Source: Paracoccaceae bacterium
GTDB taxonomy: Bacteria; Pseudomonadota; Alphaproteobacteria; Rhodobacterales; Rhodobacteraceae
Reading direction: 5' to 3'
NCBI GenBank assembly: GCA_022763485.1
Contig: JALEGX010000026.1
Span: forward strand, 22,671-86,670
DNA: 64,000 nucleotides
The position numbers and the translations under genes are program-made. The notes beneath the pieces were generated by a model. The model was not told where the DNA came from, made no database searches, and saw nothing but the letters and a program-made list of their open reading frames with translations. Below are positions 32,702 to 44,312 of this stretch, one piece after another. How positions within the stretch are numbered: the stretch's first letter is position 1; every line of letters starts with the position of its first letter.

Positions 32702-33653
32702 TCAGTAATATCGTTGCGGCTCATGCTGAGGCAGGATGGGCAGGGTGCTGGTGATCGTGGGCAGGGCGCGCACGTTGTTCCAGCGTTCGACAGTAACTTC
32801 GGAGTCATCGCCCCTGTCCCAAGCCGAGAGATCAGCTATGGACCCCTCATTTCCAAGGCTCAGGGTCGCAATGGGCGTCAGCCCTTCGATCAGAGCCAAA
32901 TTGCCATAGCCGCACTCATCATCCGCGCAATCGCCGTAATAGCTGGTGTAGGCTTCTAAATCCGGGGTCACGCCTTCTGGCACGTGGTACAGATAGAGCT
33001 GGTGATGAAGGCCGAACGAATTGTTGCTAGCGGCGGGAATATATTCGAATTTCTGGTAAATTGGCAGTAGGCTGCCCCCCCAGATCCTCTGGCGTCTTGA
33101 TGTGCAATGTGTCGCTGGCATCCAGGTCCAGGGTGCTGGCTTGATTGTCGTAGTCAGACACCCAATCGAGCGTAAAACCGTTTTCGTCGACGACCTCGTC
33201 CTGCCGTTCCACTTCACCAGGCAGTTCACCGTCAAACAGCAGGGTGATGTGATCGGGGCTGTCGGGCGTGCCGTCCTCTTCCGGGTCAAGTGCATCCACG
33301 TCCTGTCCCACCGGTGCGATCACGACATCCTCGCCGCCGGAGGTCAGATTCAGGTACAGATCCTCGGTGGTTTCGGGATCGATCGTGATGGTTTCAGCCT
33401 CGGGGCCGCCCACCACCAGCAATCTTTCCTCCCAGGTCGTTACACGTTCCAGATCCTCTGCTTCAAAGGTCTTGGCCGGGCCGTCCGCTGGCAGGAGCTC
33501 AACAAGGGGTGTGATTTGCGTCTCGGGCGGTGTTTCGACCCCGTCGTCGGTGTCGGGCGTGTCATCGGCCGGGACGCGGGCATCGTCGTCCAGACCGACA
33601 AATGTCGCGATAAGTCCAACGCCAAAGAGGGTCATCAGGGCAATAGGAAGCAT
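32702..33653 (-). pseudogene. Acidic secreted/membrane-anchored protein with frameshift at a homopolymer (33075-33081)
   Basis: ORF 33027-33653 (MLPIALMTLFGVGLIATFVGLDDDARVPADDTPDTDDG...ASDTLHIKTPEDLGG) continues in another frame as SLLPIYQKFEYIPAASNNSFGLHHQLYLYHVPEG...EPQRYY; removing one G from G7 on the coding strand restores one ORF. Confidence 0.75.
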
Positions 33654-33868
33654 GGCAGCTACGCTTTAAACTAAAATTCGCCCTTGTTTTATGGGGGGCT
33701 GGATCGACTACAAGCGAAATGATGCTGGTTTGCGTCACTATGGCGCGTCGCATTTGGAAACACACTGTTTCGCGTTTGGTTACGATGTGCGCACACTCCG
33801 TTCCGCAGGTATTGGGGCGACGCGCCTAAGGGATTGCCAACAAGAACATGACCCAAAGCGGAGGGAAC

Positions 33869-34657
33869 ATGAAAAACTCGAAGGTTCGCAGACGTGATGG
33901 GGTGGTGTACCGCAAAGAGGTGCCGTCCGCGGAGATCGTCAAAGACGCACTCATCTATGTCTATGACGACTCCCCTTTGCACGGGGTCATCCACACGGAG
34001 TATCATGCGGCCAAAAAAAAGCTGACTGGCAACTTTCCTGGATTTGGTCGAGATAGCACATACCTTATCAAGCAGCCGGTTCCCGAAGACATTGGTCCAT
34101 GGAAATACAAACTCCTCACTTGTGAAGCTTCGGTATTGGCGCCCTTCCTGACACCAATCACAATTGACGCGGACAGTGTGGATTGGCTGCCGGACATCTT
34201 TGGCAACGTTCAAGCCCCAATCGTGACAGGCCGGGTTCGGGAAACCATCGAAGAGGTTGATCCCGGATACAGCTACTTTTTCCCGGCTGAGATCCTGATG
34301 TCAGGGAGCGGCGCAGCTGTTCCCGGAGACCGCTATTTCTGGTTTCAACGCAGACGCATGAGTTATGTTTGGAACCCGTTGACGCAAGGCGTGGGAGAAC
34401 AACTTCGCTTACCCTGGGATGGCCGTATGTTTGCGAGAGGTGGCGTGGCCTGGCAACTTACGCACAACGCGGTCTTGCGGGATTTCGTCTGCGCCTTCCC
34501 ATTTTGGGGTGTCAATCTGAACCAACTGACATTTGCCATGTCTGCACCCGCGTTCCGCCGCCTCAAGGCCGGGCTGTTTACCGGCATGATCGAAAGCACC
34601 TCGACCGATTATCAGTCGGAGGATCGCGACGACAGTCAGAATATTGGCCATTTCTGA
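33869..34657 (+). CDS. Hypothetical protein, possible Imm11/DUF1629-like immunity protein
   Basis: Low-GC ORF with RBS gcggagg; VTGRVRETIEEVDPGYSYFFPAEI... and late RDFVCAFP...FAMSAPAFRRLKAGLFTGMIE pattern recalls DUF1629; family call tentative. Confidence 0.45.
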   Translation: MKNSKVRRRDGVVYRKEVPSAEIVKDALIYVYDDSPLHGVIHTEYHAAKKKLTGNFPGFGRDSTYLIKQPVPEDIGPWKYKLLTCEASVLAPFLTPITIDADSVDWLPDIFGNVQAPIVTGRVRETIEEVDPGYSYFFPAEILMSGSGAAVPGDRYFWFQRRRMSYVWNPLTQGVGEQLRLPWDGRMFARGGVAWQLTHNAVLRDFVCAFPFWGVNLNQLTFAMSAPAFRRLKAGLFTGMIESTSTDYQSEDRDDSQNIGHF

Positions 34658-35008
34658 GTTCGTGGCGCGAAACGGGGGTACAATCGTCGCAAACGGCCCC
34701 TGATCGTGTTCCGCTTGGTGCTTTGCTGTCCGAAATGGCGCGTTTCAAGGGGCGAGGAATCGCTAAAACCTGCAGACCAGTGACATTTTTCGTGCAACTT
34801 TCGGGGTGCAAAGGGTCGCACTTTGGTTAAGTCATTGATTTATATTGGTTCTGCTGAATCTGCGTTACCGCTATAGAAGGTTGCCCGATGGGGATCGACC
34901 TGCTACATCCACGCTGATTTTGACGCCCTGCCGTAACGGAGGGCTGCTTCACGCCCCCGGACGCCGCTTCTTGCATGCTAACCGGGGCCAAATATCGGAA
35001 GGGTGGAC

Positions 35009-35569
35009 GTGTCCGAACCAGCTTCGATTTCCGCAGGCATTGCCAAGCGCTATGCCACTGCGATCTTTGAGATCGCAAATGAGAACAACAACCTTGGTGG
35101 TCTGGAATCCAGCATCAGTGACCTGAGCGCTGCGCTGGACGGCAATGCCGACCTGCGCAATCTGCTGTCGTCGCCGCTGGTTTCCCGCGAAGAGCAGGAA
35201 GCGGCAATCGTCGCGCTCGCCAAGAAAATGGGCCTGGCTCCGGTGATGCAGAATTCGCTGGCTCTGATGGCTCAGAAACGCCGCCTGTTCGTCGTGCCCC
35301 AGCTGCTTGCCGTTCTGCGCGACATGCTGGCAGACGCGCGCGGCGAAGTCGTTGCCGATGTGACCTCGGCAAAGGCGCTGACCAAAACGCAGTCCGACAA
35401 GCTGGCCAAGACGCTGTCCGAGCGTATCGGCAAAACTGTCACCATCAATGCGACCGTCGATGAAACCATCATTGGCGGTCTTGTCGTTAAAGTGGGCTCG
35501 AAGATGATCGATAGCTCGATCCGCTCCAAGCTCAACTCCCTCCAGAATGCAATGAAAGAGGTCGGATAA
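35009..35569 (+). CDS. atpH: F0F1 ATP synthase delta subunit
   Basis: SEPASISAGIAKRYATAIFEIANENNNLGGLESSISDLSAAL; GTG start. Confidence 0.95.
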   Translation: MSEPASISAGIAKRYATAIFEIANENNNLGGLESSISDLSAALDGNADLRNLLSSPLVSREEQEAAIVALAKKMGLAPVMQNSLALMAQKRRLFVVPQLLAVLRDMLADARGEVVADVTSAKALTKTQSDKLAKTLSERIGKTVTINATVDETIIGGLVVKVGSKMIDSSIRSKLNSLQNAMKEVG

Positions 35570-37108
35570 ATGGGTATCCAAGCTGCAGAGATTTCTGCAA
35601 TCCTGAAGGACCAGATCAAGAATTTTGGTCAAGACGCAGAGGTCGCTGAAATCGGCCGCGTGCTGTCCGTCGGTGACGGTATCGCCCGCGTGTACGGCCT
35701 GGACAATGTTCAAGCCGGTGAGATGGTCGAATTCCCCGGTGGCATCATGGGGATGGCGCTGAACCTGGAAAACGACAACGTTGGTGTCGTTATCTTCGGT
35801 ACCGACCGCGACATTAAAGAAGGTGACACCGTCAAGCGCACCAACTCGATCGTGGACGTTCCGATCGGTGACGAGCTGCTGGGTCGCGTTGTGGACGGCC
35901 TGGGTAACCCGATCGACGGCAAAGGCCCGATCGCAGCCACCAAGCGCGGTGTTGCAGACGTTAAAGCACCGGGCATCATCCCGCGTAAATCGGTTCACGA
36001 GCCGATGGCAACCGGCCTGAAATCGGTTGACGCGATGATCCCGATCGGCCGCGGCCAGCGGGAACTGATCATCGGCGACCGTCAGACCGGTAAAACTGCC
36101 GTTGCTCTGGACGCGATGCTGAACCAGAAGTCGTACAACGACGCCGCCGGCGACGACGAAAGCAAGAAACTGTACTGCGTCTACGTCGCGGTTGGTCAGA
36201 AGCGTTCGACCGTTGCTCAGCTGGTGAAGAAACTGGAAGAATCCGGTGCGATGGAATACTCCATCGTTGTGGCCGCAACCGCGTCCGACCCGGCACCGCT
36301 GCAGTTCCTGGCACCCTACGCCGCAACCGCAATGGCCGAATACTTCCGTGACAACGGCAAGCACGCCCTGATCATCTATGATGACCTGTCCAAACAGGCC
36401 GTCGCCTATCGCCAGATGTCGCTGCTGCTGCGTCGTCCGCCGGGACGTGAAGCCTATCCGGGTGATGTTTTCTACCTGCACTCCCGTCTGCTGGAGCGTT
36501 CGGCAAAGCTGAACGAAGAGCACGGCGCAGGCTCGCTGACCGCTCTGCCCGTCATCGAAACCCAGGGCGGCGACGTGTCCGCGTTTATTCCGACCAACGT
36601 GATCTCGATCACCGACGGTCAGATCTTTCTGGAAACCGAGCTGTTCTACCAGGGCATCCGCCCCGCCGTGAACACCGGTCTGTCGGTTTCGCGTGTGGGC
36701 TCCTCGGCTCAGACCAAAGCAATGTCTTCGGTTGCCGGCCCTGTTAAACTGTCGCTGGCTCAGTACCGCGAGATGGCTGCATTCGCTCAGTTCGGTTCCG
36801 ATCTGGACGCTGCAACCCAGGCCCTGCTGAACCGTGGTGCGCGTCTGACCGAGCTGATGAAACAGCCGCAGTACGCACCGCTGACCAACGCTGAAATCGT
36901 CTGCGTGATCTTCGCTGGCACCAACGGCTACCTCGACAATGTCGACGTGAAAGACGTTGGTCGTTACGAAGCAGGCCTGCTGACCCACCTGCGTGGCAAG
37001 CATGCTGATCTGCTGGCGGACATCACCAACAATGACCGCAAGGTGAAGGACGAGCTGGCCGACAAAGTGAAGGCCGCGCTGGACGAGTTCGCCGCTAGCT
37101 TCGCTTAA
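35570..37108 (+). CDS. atpA: F0F1 ATP synthase alpha subunit
   Basis: [25 protein letters not shown]...[18 protein letters not shown]. Confidence 0.98.
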   Translation: MGIQAAEISAILKDQIKNFGQDAEVAEIGRVLSVGDGIARVYGLDNVQAGEMVEFPGGIMGMALNLENDNVGVVIFGTDRDIKEGDTVKRTNSIVDVPIGDELLGRVVDGLGNPIDGKGPIAATKRGVADVKAPGIIPRKSVHEPMATGLKSVDAMIPIGRGQRELIIGDRQTGKTAVALDAMLNQKSYNDAAGDDESKKLYCVYVAVGQKRSTVAQLVKKLEESGAMEYSIVVAATASDPAPLQFLAPYAATAMAEYFRDNGKHALIIYDDLSKQAVAYRQMSLLLRRPPGREAYPGDVFYLHSRLLERSAKLNEEHGAGSLTALPVIETQGGDVSAFIPTNVISITDGQIFLETELFYQGIRPAVNTGLSVSRVGSSAQTKAMSSVAGPVKLSLAQYREMAAFAQFGSDLDAATQALLNRGARLTELMKQPQYAPLTNAEIVCVIFAGTNGYLDNVDVKDVGRYEAGLLTHLRGKHADLLADITNNDRKVKDELADKVKAALDEFAASFA

Positions 37109-37122
37109 GGGGGGACGAGGCG

Positions 37123-37998
37123 ATGCCGAGTCTTAAGGACCTTAAAAACAGGATCGAGTCGGTCAAATCGACCCGCAAGATCACCAAAGCCATGCAGATG
37201 GTGGCCGCCGCAAAATTGCGGCGGGCACAGGAAGCTGCCGAAGAGTCGCGCCCCTACGCCAAACGGTTCAATGCCGTTATGGCCGGGCTCGCGGCCTCTG
37301 TCGGCGGCAGCGACTCCGCGCCCAAGCTGCTTCGCGGCACCGGGAGCGATCAGGTTCAGCTGCTCGTCGTCATGACCTCGGAACGGGGTCTGTGCGGTGG
37401 CTTCAACACCAACATCGTCAAGCTCGCCCGCACCAAGGCGGCTGAACTCAAGGCCCAAGGCAAGACAGTGAAAATCCTGTCTGTCGGTAAAAAAGGCCGC
37501 GATCAGCTGAAGCGGGACTTCGAAGACGATTTCGTCGGCCATGTGGACCTGAGCGAAGTCAAGCGTCTGGGCTATTCCAACGCGCAGGACATCGCACGGG
37601 ACATCCTGAACCGGTTCGACGCGGGTGAGTTCGACGTTGCCACGATCTTCTACGCAGAGTTCGTGAACGTCGTGACGCAGATCCCGACGGCCCAGCAGAT
37701 CATTCCGGCCGCCTTCGAGGCGTCGGAAGGTTCGGAAGGTGGCGCCATCTACGACTACGAGCCCAGCGAAGAGGCCATCCTGGCCGACCTGCTGCCCCGT
37801 GGCGTGGCGACGCAGATCTTCTCGGCCCTGCTGGAGAACGGCGCCTCTGAACAGGGTGCCCGGATGAGCGCGATGGACAACGCAACCCGCAACGCGGGCG
37901 AGATGATCGACAAGCTGACCATCCAGTTCAACCGTTCGCGTCAGGCCGTGATCACCAACGAGCTGATTGAAATCATTTCGGGCGCCGAGGCGCTCTAA
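37123..37998 (+). CDS. atpG: F0F1 ATP synthase gamma subunit
   Basis: [36 protein letters not shown]. Confidence 0.98.
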   Translation: MPSLKDLKNRIESVKSTRKITKAMQMVAAAKLRRAQEAAEESRPYAKRFNAVMAGLAASVGGSDSAPKLLRGTGSDQVQLLVVMTSERGLCGGFNTNIVKLARTKAAELKAQGKTVKILSVGKKGRDQLKRDFEDDFVGHVDLSEVKRLGYSNAQDIARDILNRFDAGEFDVATIFYAEFVNVVTQIPTAQQIIPAAFEASEGSEGGAIYDYEPSEEAILADLLPRGVATQIFSALLENGASEQGARMSAMDNATRNAGEMIDKLTIQFNRSRQAVITNELIEIISGAEAL

Positions 37999-39444
<1,446 letters not shown>

Positions 39445-39455
39445 GGAGGGTCGTA

Positions 39456-39863
39456 ATGGCTGATACCATGCAATTCGACCTGGTGAGCCCGGAGCGGAGC
39501 CTTGCTTCGCTTCAGGCAACCGCGGTCCAGATCCCGGGCGCCGACGGTGACCTGACAGCGATGCCGAACCACGCACCGCTGATCACCACCCTGCGTCCCG
39601 GCATCCTGACTGTGGAAAGCAGCCAGGGCACCGAAAAATATGTCGTGACCGGCGGGTTTGCCGAAATCGGCGAAGGGCTGTCGGTTCTGGCCGAACGCGC
39701 TTTGCCGGTGGCGGAAGTCACCCAGGCCGTGTTCGACGAAGTGGCTGCTGAAGCCGCTGCCGCACGTGACAACGCGACGCCGGAAACGGCAGATGCCCTG
39801 GCCAAACAGGTCAGCGACATCGCCGCCGTTGCCGCAGAGCTGGGACTTCAGGCCAAGGCCTGA
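39456..39863 (+). CDS. atpC: F0F1 ATP synthase epsilon subunit
   Basis: [51 protein letters not shown]. Confidence 0.97.
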   Translation: MADTMQFDLVSPERSLASLQATAVQIPGADGDLTAMPNHAPLITTLRPGILTVESSQGTEKYVVTGGFAEIGEGLSVLAERALPVAEVTQAVFDEVAAEAAAARDNATPETADALAKQVSDIAAVAAELGLQAKA

Positions 39864-39887
39864 GTTTCACGCGGTAAACGCAAGATT

Positions 39888-39915
39888 AAGGGTCTCGCCT
39901 CTGCGGGGCCCTTTT
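39888..39915 (+). terminator. Rho-independent terminator of atp operon
   Basis: aagggtctcgc ctct gcggggccctttttct. Confidence 0.8.
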
Positions 39916-39977
39916 TCTGTTCAGAGCATTGCGTCGTCGCCTGTGGCTGGCAATAGTTGGAGGCAAGAGGGACGATA

Positions 39978-40328
39978 ATGAAAAGACTACGCAACCCACG
40001 CACCGGAATCGCTCAGGGCGATGTCGAGATCTTTGCCGACTACAAGGATGACGGGCCGATGTGGACCGGATCCGGCGAACGGGAGCGGCGCAAATCCATC
40101 AAGTTCGACCAGACCTTTGCCCAGCCCCCGGCGGTGCAGGTGTCGATCTCGCTCTGGGACATGGATACAAGTGCCGCGATCCGGGCCGAACTGGTGACGG
40201 AAAACGTGACAGAGGCGGGGTTCGACATCGTGTTCCGGACCTGGCATGACAGCCGTGTGGCCCGCCTGCGCGCCGCATGGATGGCGATCGGGGATCTGCC
40301 GTTCGACAATGACTGGGACGTCTACTGA
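39978..40328 (+). CDS. H-type lectin domain protein
   Basis: MWTGSGERERRKSIKFDQTFAQPPAVQVSISLWDMDTSAAIRAEL...GFDIVFRTWHDSRVARLRAAWMAIG. Confidence 0.8.
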   Translation: MKRLRNPRTGIAQGDVEIFADYKDDGPMWTGSGERERRKSIKFDQTFAQPPAVQVSISLWDMDTSAAIRAELVTENVTEAGFDIVFRTWHDSRVARLRAAWMAIGDLPFDNDWDVY

Positions 40329-40349
40329 CACCAGAAGAACGGTCTGGCC

Positions 40350-41105
40350 TCAGAACTTTCCGTTGTCATTCTTCCACGCGCTGCGCGCTGGAATGGTTTC
40401 GCGGGTGTCCCAATGTTCGGCCAGCTTACCTTCCTCGATCCGGTAAAGGTCATAGAAGGACGTTGGCTCCCCGTTCAGGCGGCCCTCGCAGACGCTGAGC
40501 ACGAAGTTGCCCTGCGCCAGAACGCGGTGCAATCGGGTGTAGGCCACATCGGGTGCCCCTGAACTCAGATAGGCTCTGAGTGGCGCCGCGCCGTCCGTCA
40601 GGTCCGGGTTGTGCTGGATCAGATGTCCCCCCGCCAGGTAGTCCTCCAACCGCTCGAATTGCCCTGCCACCAGGACCGTTTCGCAGAAGTCGCGCACAAG
40701 GGCGCGGTTGGCTTCGGTCCGGGATAGATCCAGCGCCTCAATCGGGCCATCCACCATGGAGCGCCCAGAGGCATTCGGTCCCATGCGCTTTTGAATGTTA
40801 TCCCAATGCTCTACGGCGCGGCCGTTTTCGAAGCGAAAGACTTCGAACCCTATGTTGCGGCGGGAAAAATCATATTCCGTATGGGCAAAAACGAAATCGC
40901 CATCTTCGAAGGCGCGCACGATATTGACCCGGGGCTGGGTCAGCGACAACCGCTTGAAGAGGGCTTCCAGCCCTTCGCTGCCTTCATGGGTCTGCGGGTT
41001 GTGCTGAATGTATTGGCTCTGGTCCACCACGGCGATGGGGCCGGGATCACCGGTTTCGATGCTTTTGAGCAGGGCGCGGATCTGATCGGCTTTGGTCGCT
41101 GTCAT
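40350..41105 (-). CDS. SnoaL/NTF2-like protein with two tandem domains
   Basis: Two halves each contain a YIQHNP or LIQHNP motif and a terminal EHWD motif. Confidence 0.75.
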   Translation of the reverse strand: MTATKADQIRALLKSIETGDPGPIAVVDQSQYIQHNPQTHEGSEGLEALFKRLSLTQPRVNIVRAFEDGDFVFAHTEYDFSRRNIGFEVFRFENGRAVEHWDNIQKRMGPNASGRSMVDGPIEALDLSRTEANRALVRDFCETVLVAGQFERLEDYLAGGHLIQHNPDLTDGAAPLRAYLSSGAPDVAYTRLHRVLAQGNFVLSVCEGRLNGEPTSFYDLYRIEEGKLAEHWDTRETIPARSAWKNDNGKF

Positions 41106-41194
41106 GCTGTGGTCCCCGGTCTGGGCAGGGCAGGGGCCTGCCGGTGCTTTTCCATCACTATGACCGCTTTGTCCCATCACACAAGGCAAAGAAA

Positions 41195-41222
41195 AAACCG
41201 GTGCGGGGGCCGCACCGGTTTC
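41195..41222 (-). terminator. Rho-independent terminator of prs
   Basis: On minus strand: gaaaccggtgcggcccccgcaccggttttttc. Confidence 0.8.
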
Positions 41223-41246
41223 AATCTCAGCGTCTTTCGCGTGGGC

Positions 41247-42266
41247 TCAGTTGCCAGCGTAAAGCGTTTCGTAGATGGGGGTCAGCGTCTTGTCCTCGAA
41301 CAGCGACGACACGGAGGTGCCGTGCCAGATGTTCAGGATCGCCTGGGTGAAGATCGGCGCAGTCGGAACAATACGGATGTTCGGCGCGGATTTCACCGCC
41401 TCGGAGGGTTGAATGGTGTCGGTCAGAACCAGAGACTTCATGACCGAGTTGGTCACGCGTTCAACCGCCGGGCCGCTCATCACACCGTGGGTGATATAGG
41501 CGTGGACTTCCTTGGCACCGTTGTCCAGCAGCACCTGAGCCGCCTTGCAGAGGGTGCCCGCGGTGTCGCACATGTCGTCGACGATCAGGCAGATTTTGTC
41601 GGTCACGTCACCGATCACGGTCATCTCAGCCACTTCACCGGGTTTTTCGCGACGTTTGTCAACGATCGACAGCGGGGCGTTGATCCGCTTGGCCAGCTCA
41701 CGGGCACGGGCCACGCCGCCCACGTCCGGCGACACGACCATGATGTCTTCCATCTGGCCCTTGAACTGGTGCTTCACATCCAGCGCAAAGATCGGCGAGG
41801 CATAGAGGTTGTCCACCGGGATGTCGAAGAAGCCCTGGATCTGCGCGGCGTGCAGGTCCATGGTCAGAACCCGTTCGATGCCAGCGCCTGCGATCATGTT
41901 GGCAACCAGCTTGGCTGAGATCGGCGTGCGCGCCTTGGTGCGGCGATCCTGACGGGCATAGCCGAAATACGGGATCACGGCGGTGGTCCGCTTGGCCGAG
42001 GAACGGCGCATCGCATCAGCGATGATCAGCAGTTCCATCAGATTGTCGTTTGCCGGGTTCGAAGTCGGCTGGATGACGAACATGTCTTCGCCCCGCACGT
42101 TCTCGAACACCTCGACAAAGATCTCACCGTCGTTGAACCGCTCAACACGGGCATCGACCAGACCCTGGTCCACCCCGCGATGCAGGCTCATGCGGCGGGC
42201 GATGGCTTCGGCAAGAGGAAGGTTTGCGTTCCCAGCGATCAGCTTGGGTTCGTTAAGTGTCGGCAT
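41247..42266 (-). CDS. prs: Ribose-phosphate pyrophosphokinase
   Basis: [23 protein letters not shown]...[30 protein letters not shown]...[11 protein letters not shown]. Confidence 0.97.
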   Translation of the reverse strand: MPTLNEPKLIAGNANLPLAEAIARRMSLHRGVDQGLVDARVERFNDGEIFVEVFENVRGEDMFVIQPTSNPANDNLMELLIIADAMRRSSAKRTTAVIPYFGYARQDRRTKARTPISAKLVANMIAGAGIERVLTMDLHAAQIQGFFDIPVDNLYASPIFALDVKHQFKGQMEDIMVVSPDVGGVARARELAKRINAPLSIVDKRREKPGEVAEMTVIGDVTDKICLIVDDMCDTAGTLCKAAQVLLDNGAKEVHAYITHGVMSGPAVERVTNSVMKSLVLTDTIQPSEAVKSAPNIRIVPTAPIFTQAILNIWHGTSVSSLFEDKTLTPIYETLYAGN

Positions 42267-42407
42267 TGGCTGATATCCCCGGGCAGCAATGGCTATGTGA
42301 CAGATTCGTGATTTGGCCCACGCCTTAACACGGCCTACCCAATACGCATAGGGTCACGACCTAATAATCCCTGATCAAAGCCCCGTGAAATCTAAAGGAA
42401 TGCGCTG

Positions 42408-43010
42408 ATGTCACAGATCGACTTCTACTTCTCCACCCTGTCTCCCTACACCTATCTTGCCGGAAGCAGGCTTGAGGAGATTGCAGCCAAGCATGGCGCG
42501 ACCGTCGCCTACAAGCCGCTGGATATCATGGGGCTGTTCGAGCGGACCGGCGGCACCCCTCCGGGCCAGCGCCATGTGTCCCGTCAGGAGTACCGCAAGG
42601 AAGACCTGGTGCGCACGGCCAAGCGCGCGGGTCTGCCGCTGAACGTGCAGCCGGCGCATTGGCCGACCAACCCGGCACCGTCCTCCTACGCGCTGATTGC
42701 AGCACAGAATGCAGGTGGCGGGGATCTGGGCAAACTGTGCCAGGCGATTTCGCGCGCGTGCTGGGCCGAGGAAAAGGACATTGCCGATGACGCCGTGGTC
42801 AAGGCGTGTCTGGAAGAGGCCGGTTTTGATCCTGCGCTGACGGAAACCGGGTTGCTGAGCGGTGCCGACACCTATGCCGCAAACCTGGAAGAGGCCGTGG
42901 AACGCGGCGTTTTTGGCGCACCTTTCTATGTCACGGTTGACGGCGCGCATTTCTGGGGGCAGGACCGGCTGGACGATCTGGACTGGCACCTCTCGGAGAC
43001 ACGTGGATGA
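42408..43010 (+). CDS. 2-hydroxychromene-2-carboxylate isomerase / DsbA-family protein
   Basis: MSQIDFYFSTLSPYTYLAGSRLEEIAAKHGATVAYKPLDIMGLFERTGGTP. Confidence 0.85.
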   Translation: MSQIDFYFSTLSPYTYLAGSRLEEIAAKHGATVAYKPLDIMGLFERTGGTPPGQRHVSRQEYRKEDLVRTAKRAGLPLNVQPAHWPTNPAPSSYALIAAQNAGGGDLGKLCQAISRACWAEEKDIADDAVVKACLEEAGFDPALTETGLLSGADTYAANLEEAVERGVFGAPFYVTVDGAHFWGQDRLDDLDWHLSETRG

Positions 43011-43819
43011 AAGACCTGGAACCGGCTGTTCCCCAACCTCTCTTTGTAAGGAGCTTCGGACAGGGGCCAAGACCGGTTCTGGCGATTCATTGCACCATCG
43101 CACATTCGGGGGCCTGGCGTGGCCTGGCCCGCGAGTTGGACCAGCAGGTCACCATGACGACACCGGATATGCTCAGCCACGGGCGCAGCCCGGACTGGGA
43201 CGGGCAGGGGGACTATCAGGACCGCATGGTTGCGGCCACGGCCCCCCTGATCACCGAAAAGCTGGACCTGATCGGGCATTCCTTCGGGGCCACCGTTGCG
43301 CTGCGTCTGGCGGCGGACCAGCCCCATATGATCCGCAGCCTGACCCTAATCGAGCCGGTTCTGTTTGCGGTTGCCGCGCAGGACGATCCCGCGCTGCTGG
43401 ATGCGCACGAAGAAGACGCCAAACCCTTTACCGAGGCGCTGGCCGCCGGTGATCAGGAACTGGGCGCGCGTCTGTTCAACCGGATGTGGAGCAATGGGAT
43501 CGGGCCCCGCTGGCCCGACCTGCCAGAGCCGACCCGCGCCGCAATGGTCCGTGGCATCCCCGTGGTCCCGCAATGCCGCCACGCGATCTATGATGATCCT
43601 GCCGGCGTGCTGGGGCAGCTGGATGGTATCACCGCCCCGGTTCAGCTGCTGCGGGGCAGCCTGACCCATCCGATCATCGGTGTGGTCAACGAAGGCCTGC
43701 GCCGGCGTTTGCCTGATGCCCGTTCGGATGTGGTCGAAGGGGCAGGGCATATGCTGCCGATCTCGCATCCCATGGAAACCGCGCGCTACCTGTCTGCGCT
43801 GCTTGAACGCACCGCATAG
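43007..43819 (+). CDS. Alpha/beta hydrolase
   Basis: DLIGHSFGATVALRLA nucleophile elbow; C-terminal EGAGHMLPISHP; 4-nt overlap with upstream gene. Confidence 0.88.
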   Translation: MKDLEPAVPQPLFVRSFGQGPRPVLAIHCTIAHSGAWRGLARELDQQVTMTTPDMLSHGRSPDWDGQGDYQDRMVAATAPLITEKLDLIGHSFGATVALRLAADQPHMIRSLTLIEPVLFAVAAQDDPALLDAHEEDAKPFTEALAAGDQELGARLFNRMWSNGIGPRWPDLPEPTRAAMVRGIPVVPQCRHAIYDDPAGVLGQLDGITAPVQLLRGSLTHPIIGVVNEGLRRRLPDARSDVVEGAGHMLPISHPMETARYLSALLERTA

Positions 43820-43841
43820 CGGCCCAGCCCGGATCGCGGGA

Positions 43842-44312
43842 TTACTTGGGCTCTTCGATGATGTGGTCTTCCCACTCTTCTTCGGGCACTTCGAATTCGG
43901 ATACCGTCCAGCCTTGCACCGACACACCGGCCGCGTGCACAGTTTCGGTGCTGCCGCTGATCAGCGGGTGCCAATCGGGCAGGGGTTGCCCCTTCCACAG
44001 CAGGCGATACGCGCAGGTTTCCGGCATCCAATAGGCGTGGGTGTCCAGATTGTCCGGTTTCAGCACGATGCATTCCGGCACAAATTGGTGGCGGATGTCG
44101 TATTGCGCGCACATGCAGGAGCTGTCGTCCAACAGCCGACAGGCCACCCGAGTCAGGGCCACCTCACCGGTGTCTTCGTCTTCCAGCTTGTTCAGGCAGC
44201 ATTTGCCGCAGCCGTCGCACAGGGCTTCCCACTCTTTCTGCGACAGTTTGGAGAGCGGTTTGCGTTCCCAGTAGCGCGGCGCCAGGCCGCTGCGGTCGAT
44301 CAGATCGCTCAT
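43842..44312 (-). CDS. YcgN family cysteine cluster protein
   Basis: EWEALCDGCGKCCLNKLEDEDTGEVALTRVACRLLDDSSCMCAQYDIRHQFVPECIVL. Confidence 0.9.
   Translation of the reverse strand: MSDLIDRSGLAPRYWERKPLSKLSQKEWEALCDGCGKCCLNKLEDEDTGEVALTRVACRLLDDSSCMCAQYDIRHQFVPECIVLKPDNLDTHAYWMPETCAYRLLWKGQPLPDWHPLISGSTETVHAAGVSVQGWTVSEFEVPEEEWEDHIIEEPK

Noticed and set aside
34008-34020. A8 homopolymer inside the Imm11-like gene as a phase-variation site
   Set aside because: The ORF is intact across it and a single A-run without evidence of length change is not informative.
34949-37003. 684-aa minus-strand ORF opposite atpH/atpA
   Set aside because: Antisense shadow ORF from high-GC codon bias; plus strand clearly encodes ATP synthase subunits. 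The same applies to 37105-38535 and 38590-39576.
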